This document shows positions 1 through 7,647 of a DNA stretch of 64,000 nt, piece after piece. Origin of the DNA: Pectobacterium aroidearum (GTDB lineage Bacteria > Pseudomonadota > Gammaproteobacteria > Enterobacterales > Enterobacteriaceae); the NCBI RefSeq assembly GCF_041228105.1, contig NZ_CP166097.1, positions 434,001 through 498,000 of the forward strand, written 5' to 3'. How positions within the stretch are numbered: the first letter of the stretch is position 1; the number at the start of each line of letters is the position of its first letter. The translations under genes were made by a program, and so were the position numbers. The notes under the pieces were generated by a model. It ran no database searches and was not told where the DNA came from. It saw only the letters and a list, made by a program, of their open reading frames with translations.

Positions 1-172
1 GTACGTAGGTTCGTGAAATTGAGCGCAGCACGGCAAAGGATGACAGCTGCATCAATGCCAGCCCTAACGCCAGAAAGAAGCCCAGAAAAACGGAGCTGAC
101 CGCCAGTTGCAGGGTCAGCGGAATACCGGGAATAATCTCCAGAAACGTGTCGTACAGAAAAGGAAAATCCAT
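1..172 (-). CDS. Amino-acid ABC transporter permease, second subunit (partial)
   Basis: This is the 5' part of a gene that runs off the left edge; only about 57 codons are present. It starts at ATG 172, sharing one base with the stop of the upstream permease, which implies translational coupling. The visible peptide begins MDFPFLYDTFLEIIPGIPLT and continues into a first hydrophobic membrane segment. This matches the N-terminus of HisM/OccM-type permeases of the polar amino-acid uptake family. The usual partner arrangement is HisQ-HisM, with an ATPase and a periplasmic binding protein nearby; those would lie left of this window. Substrate cannot be told from this fragment. Confidence 0.8.
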   Translation of the reverse strand, partial: MDFPFLYDTFLEIIPGIPLTLQLAVSSVFLGFFLALGLALMQLSSFAVLRSISRTYV

Positions 173-888
173 CAGCGTTTCACACCCCGGGAATAATGAG
201 ACTCGGCGCGGCGCATAATCCAGCCGGAACCGATCGAAATAAGCAGATACAGCAGTGCGGCAGCCATGAAGAAATCAAACGGTTTGCCAGTAGAGCCTGC
301 ACCGGTTTGCGACTGTGTCATCAGTTCGGCGACACCGGTAACGGAAACCAGCGCAGAGGTTTTCAGCACCAGTTGCCATACGTTGCCGAGCGCGGGGATG
401 GCATGGCGCAGCAGAAGCGGCATGATGATGCGGCGCAGGCGTAGCATCGTTGGCATGCCGCAGGCTTTAGCGGCTTCAATTTCCCCTTTGGAAACGGCGT
501 AGAACGCGCCGCGATAAACTTCCGTCTGCTGTGCGCCGGAGGAAATGCCGACGGCGAAGACACCTGCAAGGAAGCCGGGAAAGCCGAGAAATTCGTTGCT
601 GCCAAACAGTTTAGCCAGCAGCGTTAACGCGGAACTGCCGCCGAAATAAAGCAGGTAGATGATGAGCAGGTCCGGTATGCCTCGGGTGATGGTGGTGTAC
701 CCATCAGCCAAATAGCGCACGGGGCGATTGCCGCAAATTTTGGACCAGGCGCCAATCGTGCCGATCGCAGCTCCCAGCAGGAAACCGCAGATCGCCAGTG
801 CGAGCGTCATTCCTGCCCCAATCAGTAATAATTTTCCCCAGCCATGCTCACCAAAACTGATGAGTTGCCAGAAGGTAATGTCTTCCAC
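172..888 (-). CDS. Amino-acid ABC transporter permease (HisQ/OccQ type)
   Basis: The product is an inner-membrane permease of about 238 residues with several hydrophobic segments. It carries the EAA loop typical of binding-protein-dependent importers (GEIEAAKACGMPTMLRLRRIIMP, roughly residues 140-162), which contacts the ATPase. The TRGIPDLLIIYLLYFGG segment is characteristic of the polar amino-acid family (HisQ, OccQ, NocQ, ArtQ). I chose GTG 888 because GGAG lies 6 bases upstream; an upstream TTG at 900 would overlap that ribosome binding site. The gene is first in an operon with the partial permease to its left. A sigma-54 promoter and NtrC-like sites upstream suggest nitrogen-limited expression of a nitrogen-rich amino acid or opine importer. 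The substrate is not identifiable here. Confidence 0.85.
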   Translation of the reverse strand: MEDITFWQLISFGEHGWGKLLLIGAGMTLALAICGFLLGAAIGTIGAWSKICGNRPVRYLADGYTTITRGIPDLLIIYLLYFGGSSALTLLAKLFGSNEFLGFPGFLAGVFAVGISSGAQQTEVYRGAFYAVSKGEIEAAKACGMPTMLRLRRIIMPLLLRHAIPALGNVWQLVLKTSALVSVTGVAELMTQSQTGAGSTGKPFDFFMAAALLYLLISIGSGWIMRRAESHYSRGVKR

Positions 889-1129
889 AAGTGACTCCAA
901 ACTGCTTACTTATTGTTCTGCCTGGCAGAACTGTTTTTTGTGATCAAAGGACTACATGCTCCGTTTCCGTTCAGAAACGAGAGTAGAAATACGTAATGAC
1001 GCGATGTATCACCCTTCGATATGTACTCATGCGTGAGGCACTAATTTCGATAAACCACGATGGCTTGACGATGAAATCGGTTCGAGATGAACGACTCAGA
1101 GGTCGTGCCGCGAATCTATTAGAAAGCTA

Positions 1130-1145
1130 AGCAATAGTCGGGCCA
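1130..1145 (-). promoter_or_regulatory. Sigma-54 (RpoN) promoter for the amino-acid permease operon
   Basis: On the minus strand the bases read TGGCCCGACTATTGCT. This matches the sigma-54 consensus TGGCACGNNNNTTGCW at all but one position, with the correct GG-to-GC spacing. Transcription would start near 1119, about 230 bases before the permease start codon. NtrC-like sites lie 150-210 bp upstream of it. Confidence 0.7.
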
Positions 1146-1270
1146 CGTTTTACGTAAACTATTATTGATTATTTATTCATATAGTCTGCTTATTAATGAG
1201 TTTTGTTTTAGTCAAAATAAGGCAGATATGGCCTGCGGTAAAGCATTAAAGTGACATTTTGTAAGGGGGT

Positions 1271-1328
1271 ATGTCCAAAATAGTGCATTGTTATGCTATT
1301 TGGTGGGGCGTTGCATTATGATGGTGCA
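1271..1328 (-). promoter_or_regulatory. NtrC-like enhancer sites
   Basis: The bases at 1312-1328 read TGCATTATGATGGTGCA. They match the palindromic NtrC consensus TGCACYANNNTGGTGCA at 13 of 14 specified positions. A weaker site with one good half, TGCACTATTTTGG on the minus strand, lies at 1275-1287. Both are at enhancer distance (about 160 and 200 bp) upstream of the predicted sigma-54 start near 1119. A pair of NtrC sites at this distance is the usual arrangement at glnA-type promoters. Confidence 0.6.
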
Positions 1329-1382
1329 ATAACCGCTATCCGGCAGAACGGACAGCGGGTGAGGAAGGAGGTAGGGAGAGGA

Positions 1383-2762
1383 TTATGCTGTCTGGTCAGA
1401 GAACCAGCTCAACTTTTCCCGTAGCTCGACGACGTTGCCGATGATGATCAAACTCGGGCTGCTGGCCTGTTGTGCTAATTCGCTCAGTTGAGAGAGCTGT
1501 CCACTCAGGACGCGCTGTTTGGTAGAGGTGCCGTTTTCGATAATCGCGACAGGCACGGTTTCCGGTAACCGCTGTTCGATCAGCTTGCTTTGAATGTACT
1601 CGGCTTGTTGCAGCCCCATATAAAACACCAGCGTCTGCTTTTCCGCTGCGAGGCTGGACCAATCCAGATCGGTGTCGTGTTTAACGTGTCCGGTGATCAG
1701 TCTGACGCCCTGCGAGCGATCGCGATGGGTGAGTGGGATACCGCTGTAGGCTGAACAGCCCGACGCGGCGGTAATACCAGGTACGACGGAGAACGGCACG
1801 CCCGCCTGCTGCAGATGCTCCAGCTCTTCGGCGCCACGGCCGAAGATAAAAGGGTCACCGCCTTTCAGCCTGACGACGCGATGGCCCGCTCGCGCCTTTT
1901 CTTCAAGCAACTGATTGATTTGCTCCTGAGGCATGCAGTGATAGCCAGACGCTTTACCCACGAAGATGCGTTCGGCGTCGCGGCGTGACAGATTGAGGAT
2001 CTCTTTCGAGACTAACCGATCGTAAACGACGATATCGGCCTGTTGTAGATGCTGTAGGCCTTTCAACGTCAGTAATCCTGCATCACCTGGTCCGGCGCCG
2101 ACCAACGTCACTTCACCCCGGTCATCCAGCGGGGCGGAGAAAAGCAGTTCCGTCAGTTGCTGAACACGTTGATGGTCTTCATTTGCCAGCGCCTGCGCCA
2201 GCCGATCGTGTACGAAGAGTTTTTCCCAGAAGCGACGGCGTGCGCTCATCTTGCAGAAACGTTTTTTCACTCGGCTGCGCAGTTCACCTGCGAATGTCGC
2301 CAGCTTACCGAGATTTTGCGGCAGAATACTTTCCAGTTTTTCCCGTAGCAGACGGGCTAATACCGGTGCGGCACCGCCAGAAGATACGGCGACCATGAGC
2401 GGTGAACGGTCAATGATCGACGGCATAATGAAGCTCGCGCGTTCTGGTGAATCGACGACATTACAGAAAATCCGACGCTCGCTGGCGCTGGCATAGACAT
2501 GATTATTGACGTCCTGATCGTCAGTGGCGGCAATCACCAGCCATACCTGGTCCAGCAGTGTAGGATCGAACGTGCCGTGTACCAGCGTTAACTGCGCATC
2601 CTGCTCCCAGGCGCGAAATTGATCGTTAAAATCGAGCGCATTGACGGTAATGACTGCGCCAGCGTCCAGCAACAGCCGGGCTTTGCGCTCGGCTATTTCA
2701 CCACCCCCTACCAATAGACAAGGTTTATCGTGTAGCTGACAGAATATTGGCAGGTAATCCAT
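1383..2762 (-). CDS. cysG: Siroheme synthase (trifunctional)
   Basis: CysG converts uroporphyrinogen III to siroheme, the cofactor of nitrite and sulfite reductases. The protein has 459 residues, as in E. coli (457). The N-terminal half has the NAD-binding motif [20 protein letters not shown] of precorrin-2 dehydrogenase/ferrochelatase and the [18 protein letters not shown] segment. The C-terminal half is the uroporphyrinogen III methyltransferase, with [23 protein letters not shown] and [18 protein letters not shown] chose ATG 2762 ([10 protein letters not shown]) by similarity to the family; an in-frame ATG 18 bases upstream exists but adds residues not found in relatives. It follows nirB and nirD in the same direction, so siroheme supply is coupled to NirB. 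nirC, which lies between nirD and cysG in E. coli, is absent. Confidence 0.96.
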   Translation of the reverse strand: MDYLPIFCQLHDKPCLLVGGGEIAERKARLLLDAGAVITVNALDFNDQFRAWEQDAQLTLVHGTFDPTLLDQVWLVIAATDDQDVNNHVYASASERRIFCNVVDSPERASFIMPSIIDRSPLMVAVSSGGAAPVLARLLREKLESILPQNLGKLATFAGELRSRVKKRFCKMSARRRFWEKLFVHDRLAQALANEDHQRVQQLTELLFSAPLDDRGEVTLVGAGPGDAGLLTLKGLQHLQQADIVVYDRLVSKEILNLSRRDAERIFVGKASGYHCMPQEQINQLLEEKARAGHRVVRLKGGDPFIFGRGAEELEHLQQAGVPFSVVPGITAASGCSAYSGIPLTHRDRSQGVRLITGHVKHDTDLDWSSLAAEKQTLVFYMGLQQAEYIQSKLIEQRLPETVPVAIIENGTSTKQRVLSGQLSQLSELAQQASSPSLIIIGNVVELREKLSWFSDQTA

Positions 2763-2843
2763 GTAACGCCTCTTAAGCACTCAGATTTTCTTGAAAAATC
2801 AAATGGGGTTGTGCCCTGCGGTCACAGGGCATCGACCATTTCA

Positions 2844-3212
2844 TTAAGGTAATGGTTGGCTATTATCAACCGCAATGTCACGGTCTGCGATGGATATTTG
2901 CACATTACCGTTGGTTACCTGAGTATCGTAAGCTGCAACAGAATAGGCTCCATCCTCCAGGCAAAAGCCATCATAAAGGCGAAAATGCTGTTTTTTCAAT
3001 GGGCTTGCTACCCAAAGCTCCTCATGATGTTCGGCCAGTATGCCACGGCTTAATACGCTAGCCTGCGCGAACGGATCGATATTGCTGATGGCGTAAACCT
3101 GCTCGTCGTTACGCGGTCGGAACACGGCGATCTGCTGCTGTTCGACGAGCGCGCAAACGCCGGTGCCGGGCAGGATGTCGTCTAACTTACATACGGTCGT
3201 CCACTGGCTCAT
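2844..3212 (-). CDS. nirD: Nitrite reductase (NADH) small subunit
   Basis: NirD is the small Rieske-like subunit of the cytoplasmic NADH-dependent nitrite reductase NirBD, which reduces nitrite to ammonia. The product has 122 residues (E. coli about 108), the extra length being a C-terminal extension. The family signature WTTVCKLDDILPGTGVCALV and the block PLKKQHFRLYDGFCLEDG are visible. The Rieske cluster ligands are not present as a full CxH/CxxH pair, as is normal for enterobacterial NirD. Its ATG overlaps the nirB stop (ATGA), so the two are translationally coupled. cysG starts 81 bases further on. Confidence 0.95.
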   Translation of the reverse strand: MSQWTTVCKLDDILPGTGVCALVEQQQIAVFRPRNDEQVYAISNIDPFAQASVLSRGILAEHHEELWVASPLKKQHFRLYDGFCLEDGAYSVAAYDTQVTNGNVQISIADRDIAVDNSQPLP

Positions 3213-5761
3213 GCGCTTTCCCCTTCTAGTTCAATCTGTTTCACCGGAATACGTTCAGCAGGGCGTGCCGGACGATGTTGTTGACGTTCACTGACCATTT
3301 GCACGTTCGGGTCACGTTCCGGGCTGTTAATGAAGTGGGTAAAACGTTTCTGTGCTTCCGGGGATTCCAGCGTCGCCTGCCATTCACAGACGTAGCCTTC
3401 GCGCAGCCGGGCGATATCGGCTTCAAGCTGATCGTTAATGCCCAGTTTGTCTTTCACAATCACGTTGCGCAGATAGTCGATACCGCCTTCGAGATTATCC
3501 AGCCAAACGGAGGTTCGTTGGAGCTTATCGGCTGTGCGGATATAGAACATCATGAAGCGGTCCAGATAGCGGATTAAGGTGTCGCGATCTAAGTCGGCTT
3601 CCAGCAGGTCGGCGTGGCGTGGCTTCATTCCACCGTTGCCGCACACATAGAGGTTCCAGCCTTTCTCGGTGGCGATAATCCCGACGTCCTTACCCTGTGC
3701 TTCTGCACATTCCCGCGTACAGCCGGAGACGCCAAATTTCATTTTGTGCGGCGTGCGGATGCCTTTGTAGCGGTTTTCCAGCTCGACGCCAAAGCCCACG
3801 CTGTCGCCGACGCCAAAACGGCACCAGGTGCTACCGACGCAGGTTTTTGCCATACGTAACGCCTTGGCATAAGCGTGGCCAGTTTCAAACCCGGCTTCGA
3901 TGAGCTGAGCCCATACGTCTGGCAGGTCGTCTTTTTGCACGCCAAATAGCGCCATGCGCTGGGAGCCGGTCATTTTGGTGTACAGGTTATATTGCTTCGC
4001 GATGCGACCAATGGCGATCAGGCCATCCGGCGTGATTTCTCCGCCTGCGGAGCGTGGGATCACGGAGTACGTGCCGTCTTTCTGGATGTTGCCGAGGAAG
4101 TTATCGTTGGAATCCTGTAGCGGCGTGTGCTGTGGTTTGAGCACGTATTCGTTCCAGCAGGAAGCCAGCAGGGACGCCACGGTCGGTTTACAGACCTCAC
4201 AGCCGTAACCTGAACCGTGTTTCTCCAGCAACTGATCAAATGTTTTGATTTTCTCGATTTGGATCAGGTGGTACAGCTCCTGACGTGAATAGGCGAAGTG
4301 TTCGCACAGGTGATTATTGACTTCAATCCCCTGTTTGCTGAGTTCCGCGTTCAACACCTGTGTCAACAGCGGGATACAGCCGCCGCAGCCAGTACCGGCT
4401 TTGGTGGTTTCCTTAATGGCAGCAACGGTATGACAGCCGCCGTTAATCGCTTTGATGATGTCGCCTTTGGAGACGTCGAAGCAGGAGCAGATTTGGGCGC
4501 TTTCCGGCAACGCATCCACACCCAGCATCGGTTTCGCACTGCCGGCCGCAGCAGGAAGAATCATCGCTTCGGGTGAATCCGGTAGCGGGATCTTGTTCAA
4601 CATGAATTGCAGCAGGTTGCCGTAGTCCCGCGTGTCGCCGACCAGCACAGCGCCGAGCAGCGTTTTATTGTCGGCGCTGACGATCAGACGTTTGTAGGTT
4701 TCTTTCTGTTCATCCAACCACATGTAGCTGCGAGCGCCCGGCGTATGGCCGTGTGCGTCACCAATTCCACCGACATCGACGCCCATCAGCTTCAGTTTGG
4801 CGCTCATGTCGGCGCCCTGGAAGCGGTTTTCATGCCCTAACAGATGGTCGACGGCAACCTGTGCCATCTTGTAGCCGGGCGCGACGAGACCAAACGGTCT
4901 GCCCTGCCAGGCGGCACATTCGCCGATGGCGTAAACGTCAGGGTCGGAAGTCTGGCACCAATCGTTAATGGTGATACCACCGCGTGGGCCGATTTCCAGC
5001 GCACATTGGCGCGCCAGTTTGTCTTGCGCGCGGATGCCGGTAGAGAACACGATAAAATCGACTTCCAGCGTGCTGCCGTCGGCAAACACCATCGTCTTGC
5101 GGCTTTCCAGACCGGAATGCTGGATGGCCTGCGTATTCTTGCTGGTGTGTACGCGCACACCCATGTTTTCAATCTTGCGTTGTAGCAGAGCGCCGCCCTG
5201 CGCATCCAACTGTTCGGCCATGAGCACTGGAGCGAACTCAATAACGTGCGTTTCTACGCCAAGGTGTTTCAGTGCGCCTGCGGCTTCCAGACCTAACAGA
5301 CCCCCGCCGATCACCGCGCCACGTTTGCTGCGGCGGGCGCAGTTTTCGATGGCGTTCAGATCTTCAATGGTGCGGTAGACGAAACAGTCTTGCCCGTTTG
5401 ACCCTTTGATTGCCGGGATCCAGGGATAGGAGCCGGTTGCCATGATGAGCTTGTCGTAATACACGGTACGACCGGAATTGGAGTGAATGGCTTTTTCACT
5501 GCGGTTGATGGTGATGGCACGTTCACCGAGCAGGACGTTAACACCGTTCTTTTCGTAATAGCCTTCACGTACTAAAGAGAGTTCTTCTACCGTGTGGTGA
5601 GCGAAGTAAGAAGAGAGGTGGACACGATCGTAGGCGACGCGGGGTTCTTCACAAAAAACGGTAATTTCGTAGGTGGACGTTGGGGCCTTATCCAGCAACT
5701 CTTCGATAAAACGGTGGCCAACCATCCCGTTACCGATAACAGCGAGTCTGACTTTGTTCAT
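3209..5761 (-). CDS. nirB: Nitrite reductase (NADH) large subunit
   Basis: NirB carries FAD, an iron-sulfur centre and siroheme-[4Fe-4S], and transfers electrons from NADH to nitrite in the cytoplasm. The protein has 850 residues, the usual length. In order it shows an FAD-binding start (LAVIGNGMVGHRFIEELLDK), a second nucleotide-binding GxGxxG (GAVIGGGLLGLEAAGALKHLG), a BFD-like [2Fe-2S] region (ICSCFDVSKGDIIKAI and GTGCGGCIPLL), and the C-terminal siroheme domain with TCVGSTWCRFGVGDS and GCTRECAEAQGKDVG supplying cluster cysteines. It heads the nirB-nirD-cysG operon. An FNR box and a NarL/NarP 7-2-7 site upstream indicate anaerobic induction modulated by nitrate/nitrite. Confidence 0.97.
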   Translation of the reverse strand: MNKVRLAVIGNGMVGHRFIEELLDKAPTSTYEITVFCEEPRVAYDRVHLSSYFAHHTVEELSLVREGYYEKNGVNVLLGERAITINRSEKAIHSNSGRTVYYDKLIMATGSYPWIPAIKGSNGQDCFVYRTIEDLNAIENCARRSKRGAVIGGGLLGLEAAGALKHLGVETHVIEFAPVLMAEQLDAQGGALLQRKIENMGVRVHTSKNTQAIQHSGLESRKTMVFADGSTLEVDFIVFSTGIRAQDKLARQCALEIGPRGGITINDWCQTSDPDVYAIGECAAWQGRPFGLVAPGYKMAQVAVDHLLGHENRFQGADMSAKLKLMGVDVGGIGDAHGHTPGARSYMWLDEQKETYKRLIVSADNKTLLGAVLVGDTRDYGNLLQFMLNKIPLPDSPEAMILPAAAGSAKPMLGVDALPESAQICSCFDVSKGDIIKAINGGCHTVAAIKETTKAGTGCGGCIPLLTQVLNAELSKQGIEVNNHLCEHFAYSRQELYHLIQIEKIKTFDQLLEKHGSGYGCEVCKPTVASLLASCWNEYVLKPQHTPLQDSNDNFLGNIQKDGTYSVIPRSAGGEITPDGLIAIGRIAKQYNLYTKMTGSQRMALFGVQKDDLPDVWAQLIEAGFETGHAYAKALRMAKTCVGSTWCRFGVGDSVGFGVELENRYKGIRTPHKMKFGVSGCTRECAEAQGKDVGIIATEKGWNLYVCGNGGMKPRHADLLEADLDRDTLIRYLDRFMMFYIRTADKLQRTSVWLDNLEGGIDYLRNVIVKDKLGINDQLEADIARLREGYVCEWQATLESPEAQKRFTHFINSPERDPNVQMVSERQQHRPARPAERIPVKQIELEGESA

Positions 5762-5818
5762 TTTTGCCTCAAATTTGCTTCTTCTGAGGCTACCTTATCG
5801 CGCTACAAAGGCCGCTTA

Positions 5819-5832
5819 TTGATGTATATCAA
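5819..5832 (-). promoter_or_regulatory. FNR box of the nirB promoter
   Basis: TTGATGTATATCAA is a perfect match to the FNR consensus TTGATNNNNATCAA. With its centre at the class II position -41.5, transcription would begin near 5784 on the minus strand. A plausible -10 hexamer, TAAGGT, lies at 5792-5797. The nirB start codon is about 20 bases downstream of the start point. Confidence 0.85.
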
Positions 5833-5845
5833 GTTGTCTTTTATA

Positions 5846-5861
5846 TACTTCTTTGTGGGTA
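5846..5861 (-). promoter_or_regulatory. NarL/NarP 7-2-7 site of the nirB promoter
   Basis: On the minus strand the bases read TACCCACAAAGAAGTA. These are two inverted heptamers related to TACYYMT, separated by 2 bp; one matches fully and one has a single mismatch. The centre is 28 bp upstream of the FNR box centre, i.e. at -69.5. From memory this is the position of the NarL/NarP site in E. coli nirB. Confidence 0.7.
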
Positions 5862-6195
5862 TGTTGATGATTTTACTTATTTTTTATTAAGTCTTGGTTT
5901 TTGTTGGAGTTTTCGTGACTGGCAAAAATGAGATCTATAGCACGCTTTTGGTCACAAGCCGACTGATTAGCGGCCAATCCGGTATCAGAGTAATCATCCC
6001 CCTCATTAATCATTCGCGCGTCTGAGCGTTTAAAAATAAAACTAAGGGATTATCCATTTGTTTAATAAGGATATGAAATTTTCTGGTGATAATGCTCACA
6101 GCTTTATGTGCGATTGCACAATTATCGGCGACATAATTTCGTCATATGGAAGAAATTGCCTAATGACTAACGGCGTAACAACCTTAATAATTGAA

Positions 6196-6214
6196 AATAA
6201 AACACCATTTTTTT
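6196..6214 (+). promoter_or_regulatory. KdgR-like operator upstream of the enolase-superfamily/ABC operon
   Basis: AATAAAACACCATTTTTTT matches the degenerate KdgR consensus AATRAAAYRNYRTTTYATT at 17 of the 18 specified positions. The 3' half is a T run, so a chance match in AT-rich DNA is possible. It lies about 185 bp upstream of the first gene. Confidence 0.4.
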
Positions 6215-6397
6215 TTAATTAGCACACTATTTCTATTCTGTGACGTTGATCGACTTATAAGGTCGTACCAGAGAGAGTGGTGCTTTTTATCTACCCGTCC
6301 CAACGTAGTCAGTGGCGTTATTCGTTACTTATTTTATATGGCTTACATTCGCAAATCTTGTACATGAGTTGTGTTAAACATCAAGGCAGGTAGCAAC

Positions 6398-7552
6398 GTG
6401 AAAATAGAATCAATTGATGTCACCGTCTTTACTTATCCCACACGCCGGGTTTCCGACAGTGCGGGTCATTCACACCCGGGACCTGAAAATCAGGCCAAGA
6501 TGGCGCTGTTAACCATCACGGCAGATGACGGCCAAAAAGGCTACGCTTTCGCACCGCCGGAAGTGATTCGTCCTCATATTGTTAATGCTTTCTTCCGCAA
6601 GGTGCTGATTGGGCAGAACCCGTTCGACCGTGAACGTCTCTGGCAGGATCTGGTGCACTGGCAACGCGGTAGCGCCAACCAACTGACCGATCGCGCGCTG
6701 TCGATTGTGGAATCCGCACTGTGGGATCTGCAAGGCCGCGTACTGAACATGCCGGTGCATAAACTGCTCGGCGGCTATCGTGAAAAAGTCCCTGCTTACG
6801 GCAGCACCATGTGCGGTGATGAGCTGGAAGGTGGCTTATCGACGCCAGAGGAATACGGCCAGTTCGCAGAAAAGCTGGTGCAGCGCGGCTATAAAGCCAT
6901 CAAGTTGCACACCTGGATGCCGCCGGTATCGTTCGCACCCAGCCCGAAGATTGACGTGAAAGCCTGTGCCGCAGTACGTGAAGCCGTTGGCCCAGACATC
7001 TGCCTGATGCTGGATGGCTACCACTGGTACAGCCGCAGCGATGCGCTGTATATCGGTCGTGAATTGCAAAAGCTCGATTTCACCTGGTTTGAAGAACCGA
7101 TGGAAGAACAGAGTATGGCGTCCTATAGCTGGCTGACCAAGAGCCTGGATATCGATGTCATCGGGCCGGAAAGCCTGTCAGGTAAATACTTCAGCCGTGC
7201 TGACTGGGTTAAAGAAGGCGCATGCGACATTTTACGCGCGGGCGTGCAAGGTGTGGGCGGTCTCTGGCCGTGTATGAAGGTCGCTAGCCTGGCGGAATCC
7301 TTCGGCATGGACTGCGAAGTTCACGGTAACGGCGCGCCAAACCTCAACGTCGTTGGGGCGATCAAAAACTGCCGCTGGTATGAGCGCGGTCTGCTGCATC
7401 CTTTCCTCGATTACGACGAACCTGCTGCTTATCTGAATTCGATTGTCGATCCGATGGATGACGAGGGCTTTGTGCATCTGCCGCAACGTCCGGGGTTGGG
7501 AGAAGATATCAATTTTGACTGGATTGAGGAGCATACCCTAAGTAAAGAATAA
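6398..7552 (+). CDS. Enolase-superfamily (mandelate racemase-type) acid-sugar dehydratase or epimerase
   Basis: The product (384 residues from GTG 6398) belongs to the mandelate racemase/muconate lactonizing subgroup of the enolase superfamily. Visible features are an N-terminal capping domain, a KAIKLHTW strand with the catalytic Lys region, three metal-binding acids on successive strands (LMLDGYHWY, WFEEPMEE, IGPESLSG), and a C-terminal VHGNGAPN segment supplying a His of the His-Asp dyad. Such enzymes abstract a proton next to a carboxylate and usually dehydrate or epimerise sugar acids. I chose GTG 6398 because AAGGCAGG precedes it; an in-frame GTG at 6371 is an alternative. It is followed 95 bp later by a family 5 ABC importer with no terminator between, so the enzyme probably acts on the imported compound. 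The exact substrate is unknown. Confidence 0.8.
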   Translation: MKIESIDVTVFTYPTRRVSDSAGHSHPGPENQAKMALLTITADDGQKGYAFAPPEVIRPHIVNAFFRKVLIGQNPFDRERLWQDLVHWQRGSANQLTDRALSIVESALWDLQGRVLNMPVHKLLGGYREKVPAYGSTMCGDELEGGLSTPEEYGQFAEKLVQRGYKAIKLHTWMPPVSFAPSPKIDVKACAAVREAVGPDICLMLDGYHWYSRSDALYIGRELQKLDFTWFEEPMEEQSMASYSWLTKSLDIDVIGPESLSGKYFSRADWVKEGACDILRAGVQGVGGLWPCMKVASLAESFGMDCEVHGNGAPNLNVVGAIKNCRWYERGLLHPFLDYDEPAAYLNSIVDPMDDEGFVHLPQRPGLGEDINFDWIEEHTLSKE

Positions 7553-7647
7553 CTTTTTGTATGAATGGTTTTTTGTTCGATCTGAAAGATAGCCTTACCT
7601 AAAAAATAAAAAGTTGTCGTCTTCCATGCTCCCACACCTGGAGAATA

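Larger units (their letters stand above)
901..1382. other. Intergenic region upstream of the amino-acid permease operon
   Basis: This stretch of about 480 bp separates the 3' end of cysG from the permease gene. It holds the sigma-54 promoter and NtrC-like sites described separately. The part at 1150-1260 is AT-rich. I see no coding potential and no clear rho-independent terminator after cysG. Confidence 0.7.
5762..6397. other. Divergent intergenic region between nirB and the enolase-superfamily operon
   Basis: About 635 bp of AT-rich non-coding DNA. The left part holds the nirB promoter with FNR and NarL sites. The right part holds a KdgR-like box at 6196-6214 and a weak CRP-like half site (TGTGACGTTGATCGAC at 6239-6254) ahead of the rightward operon. 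I see no convincing ORF in it. Confidence 0.7.

Noticed and set aside
1301..1314. Second sigma-54-like element on the plus strand (TGG...TTGC)
   Set aside because: The spacing between GG and GC is one base too short, and there is no rightward gene for it to serve; it overlaps the NtrC-like site.
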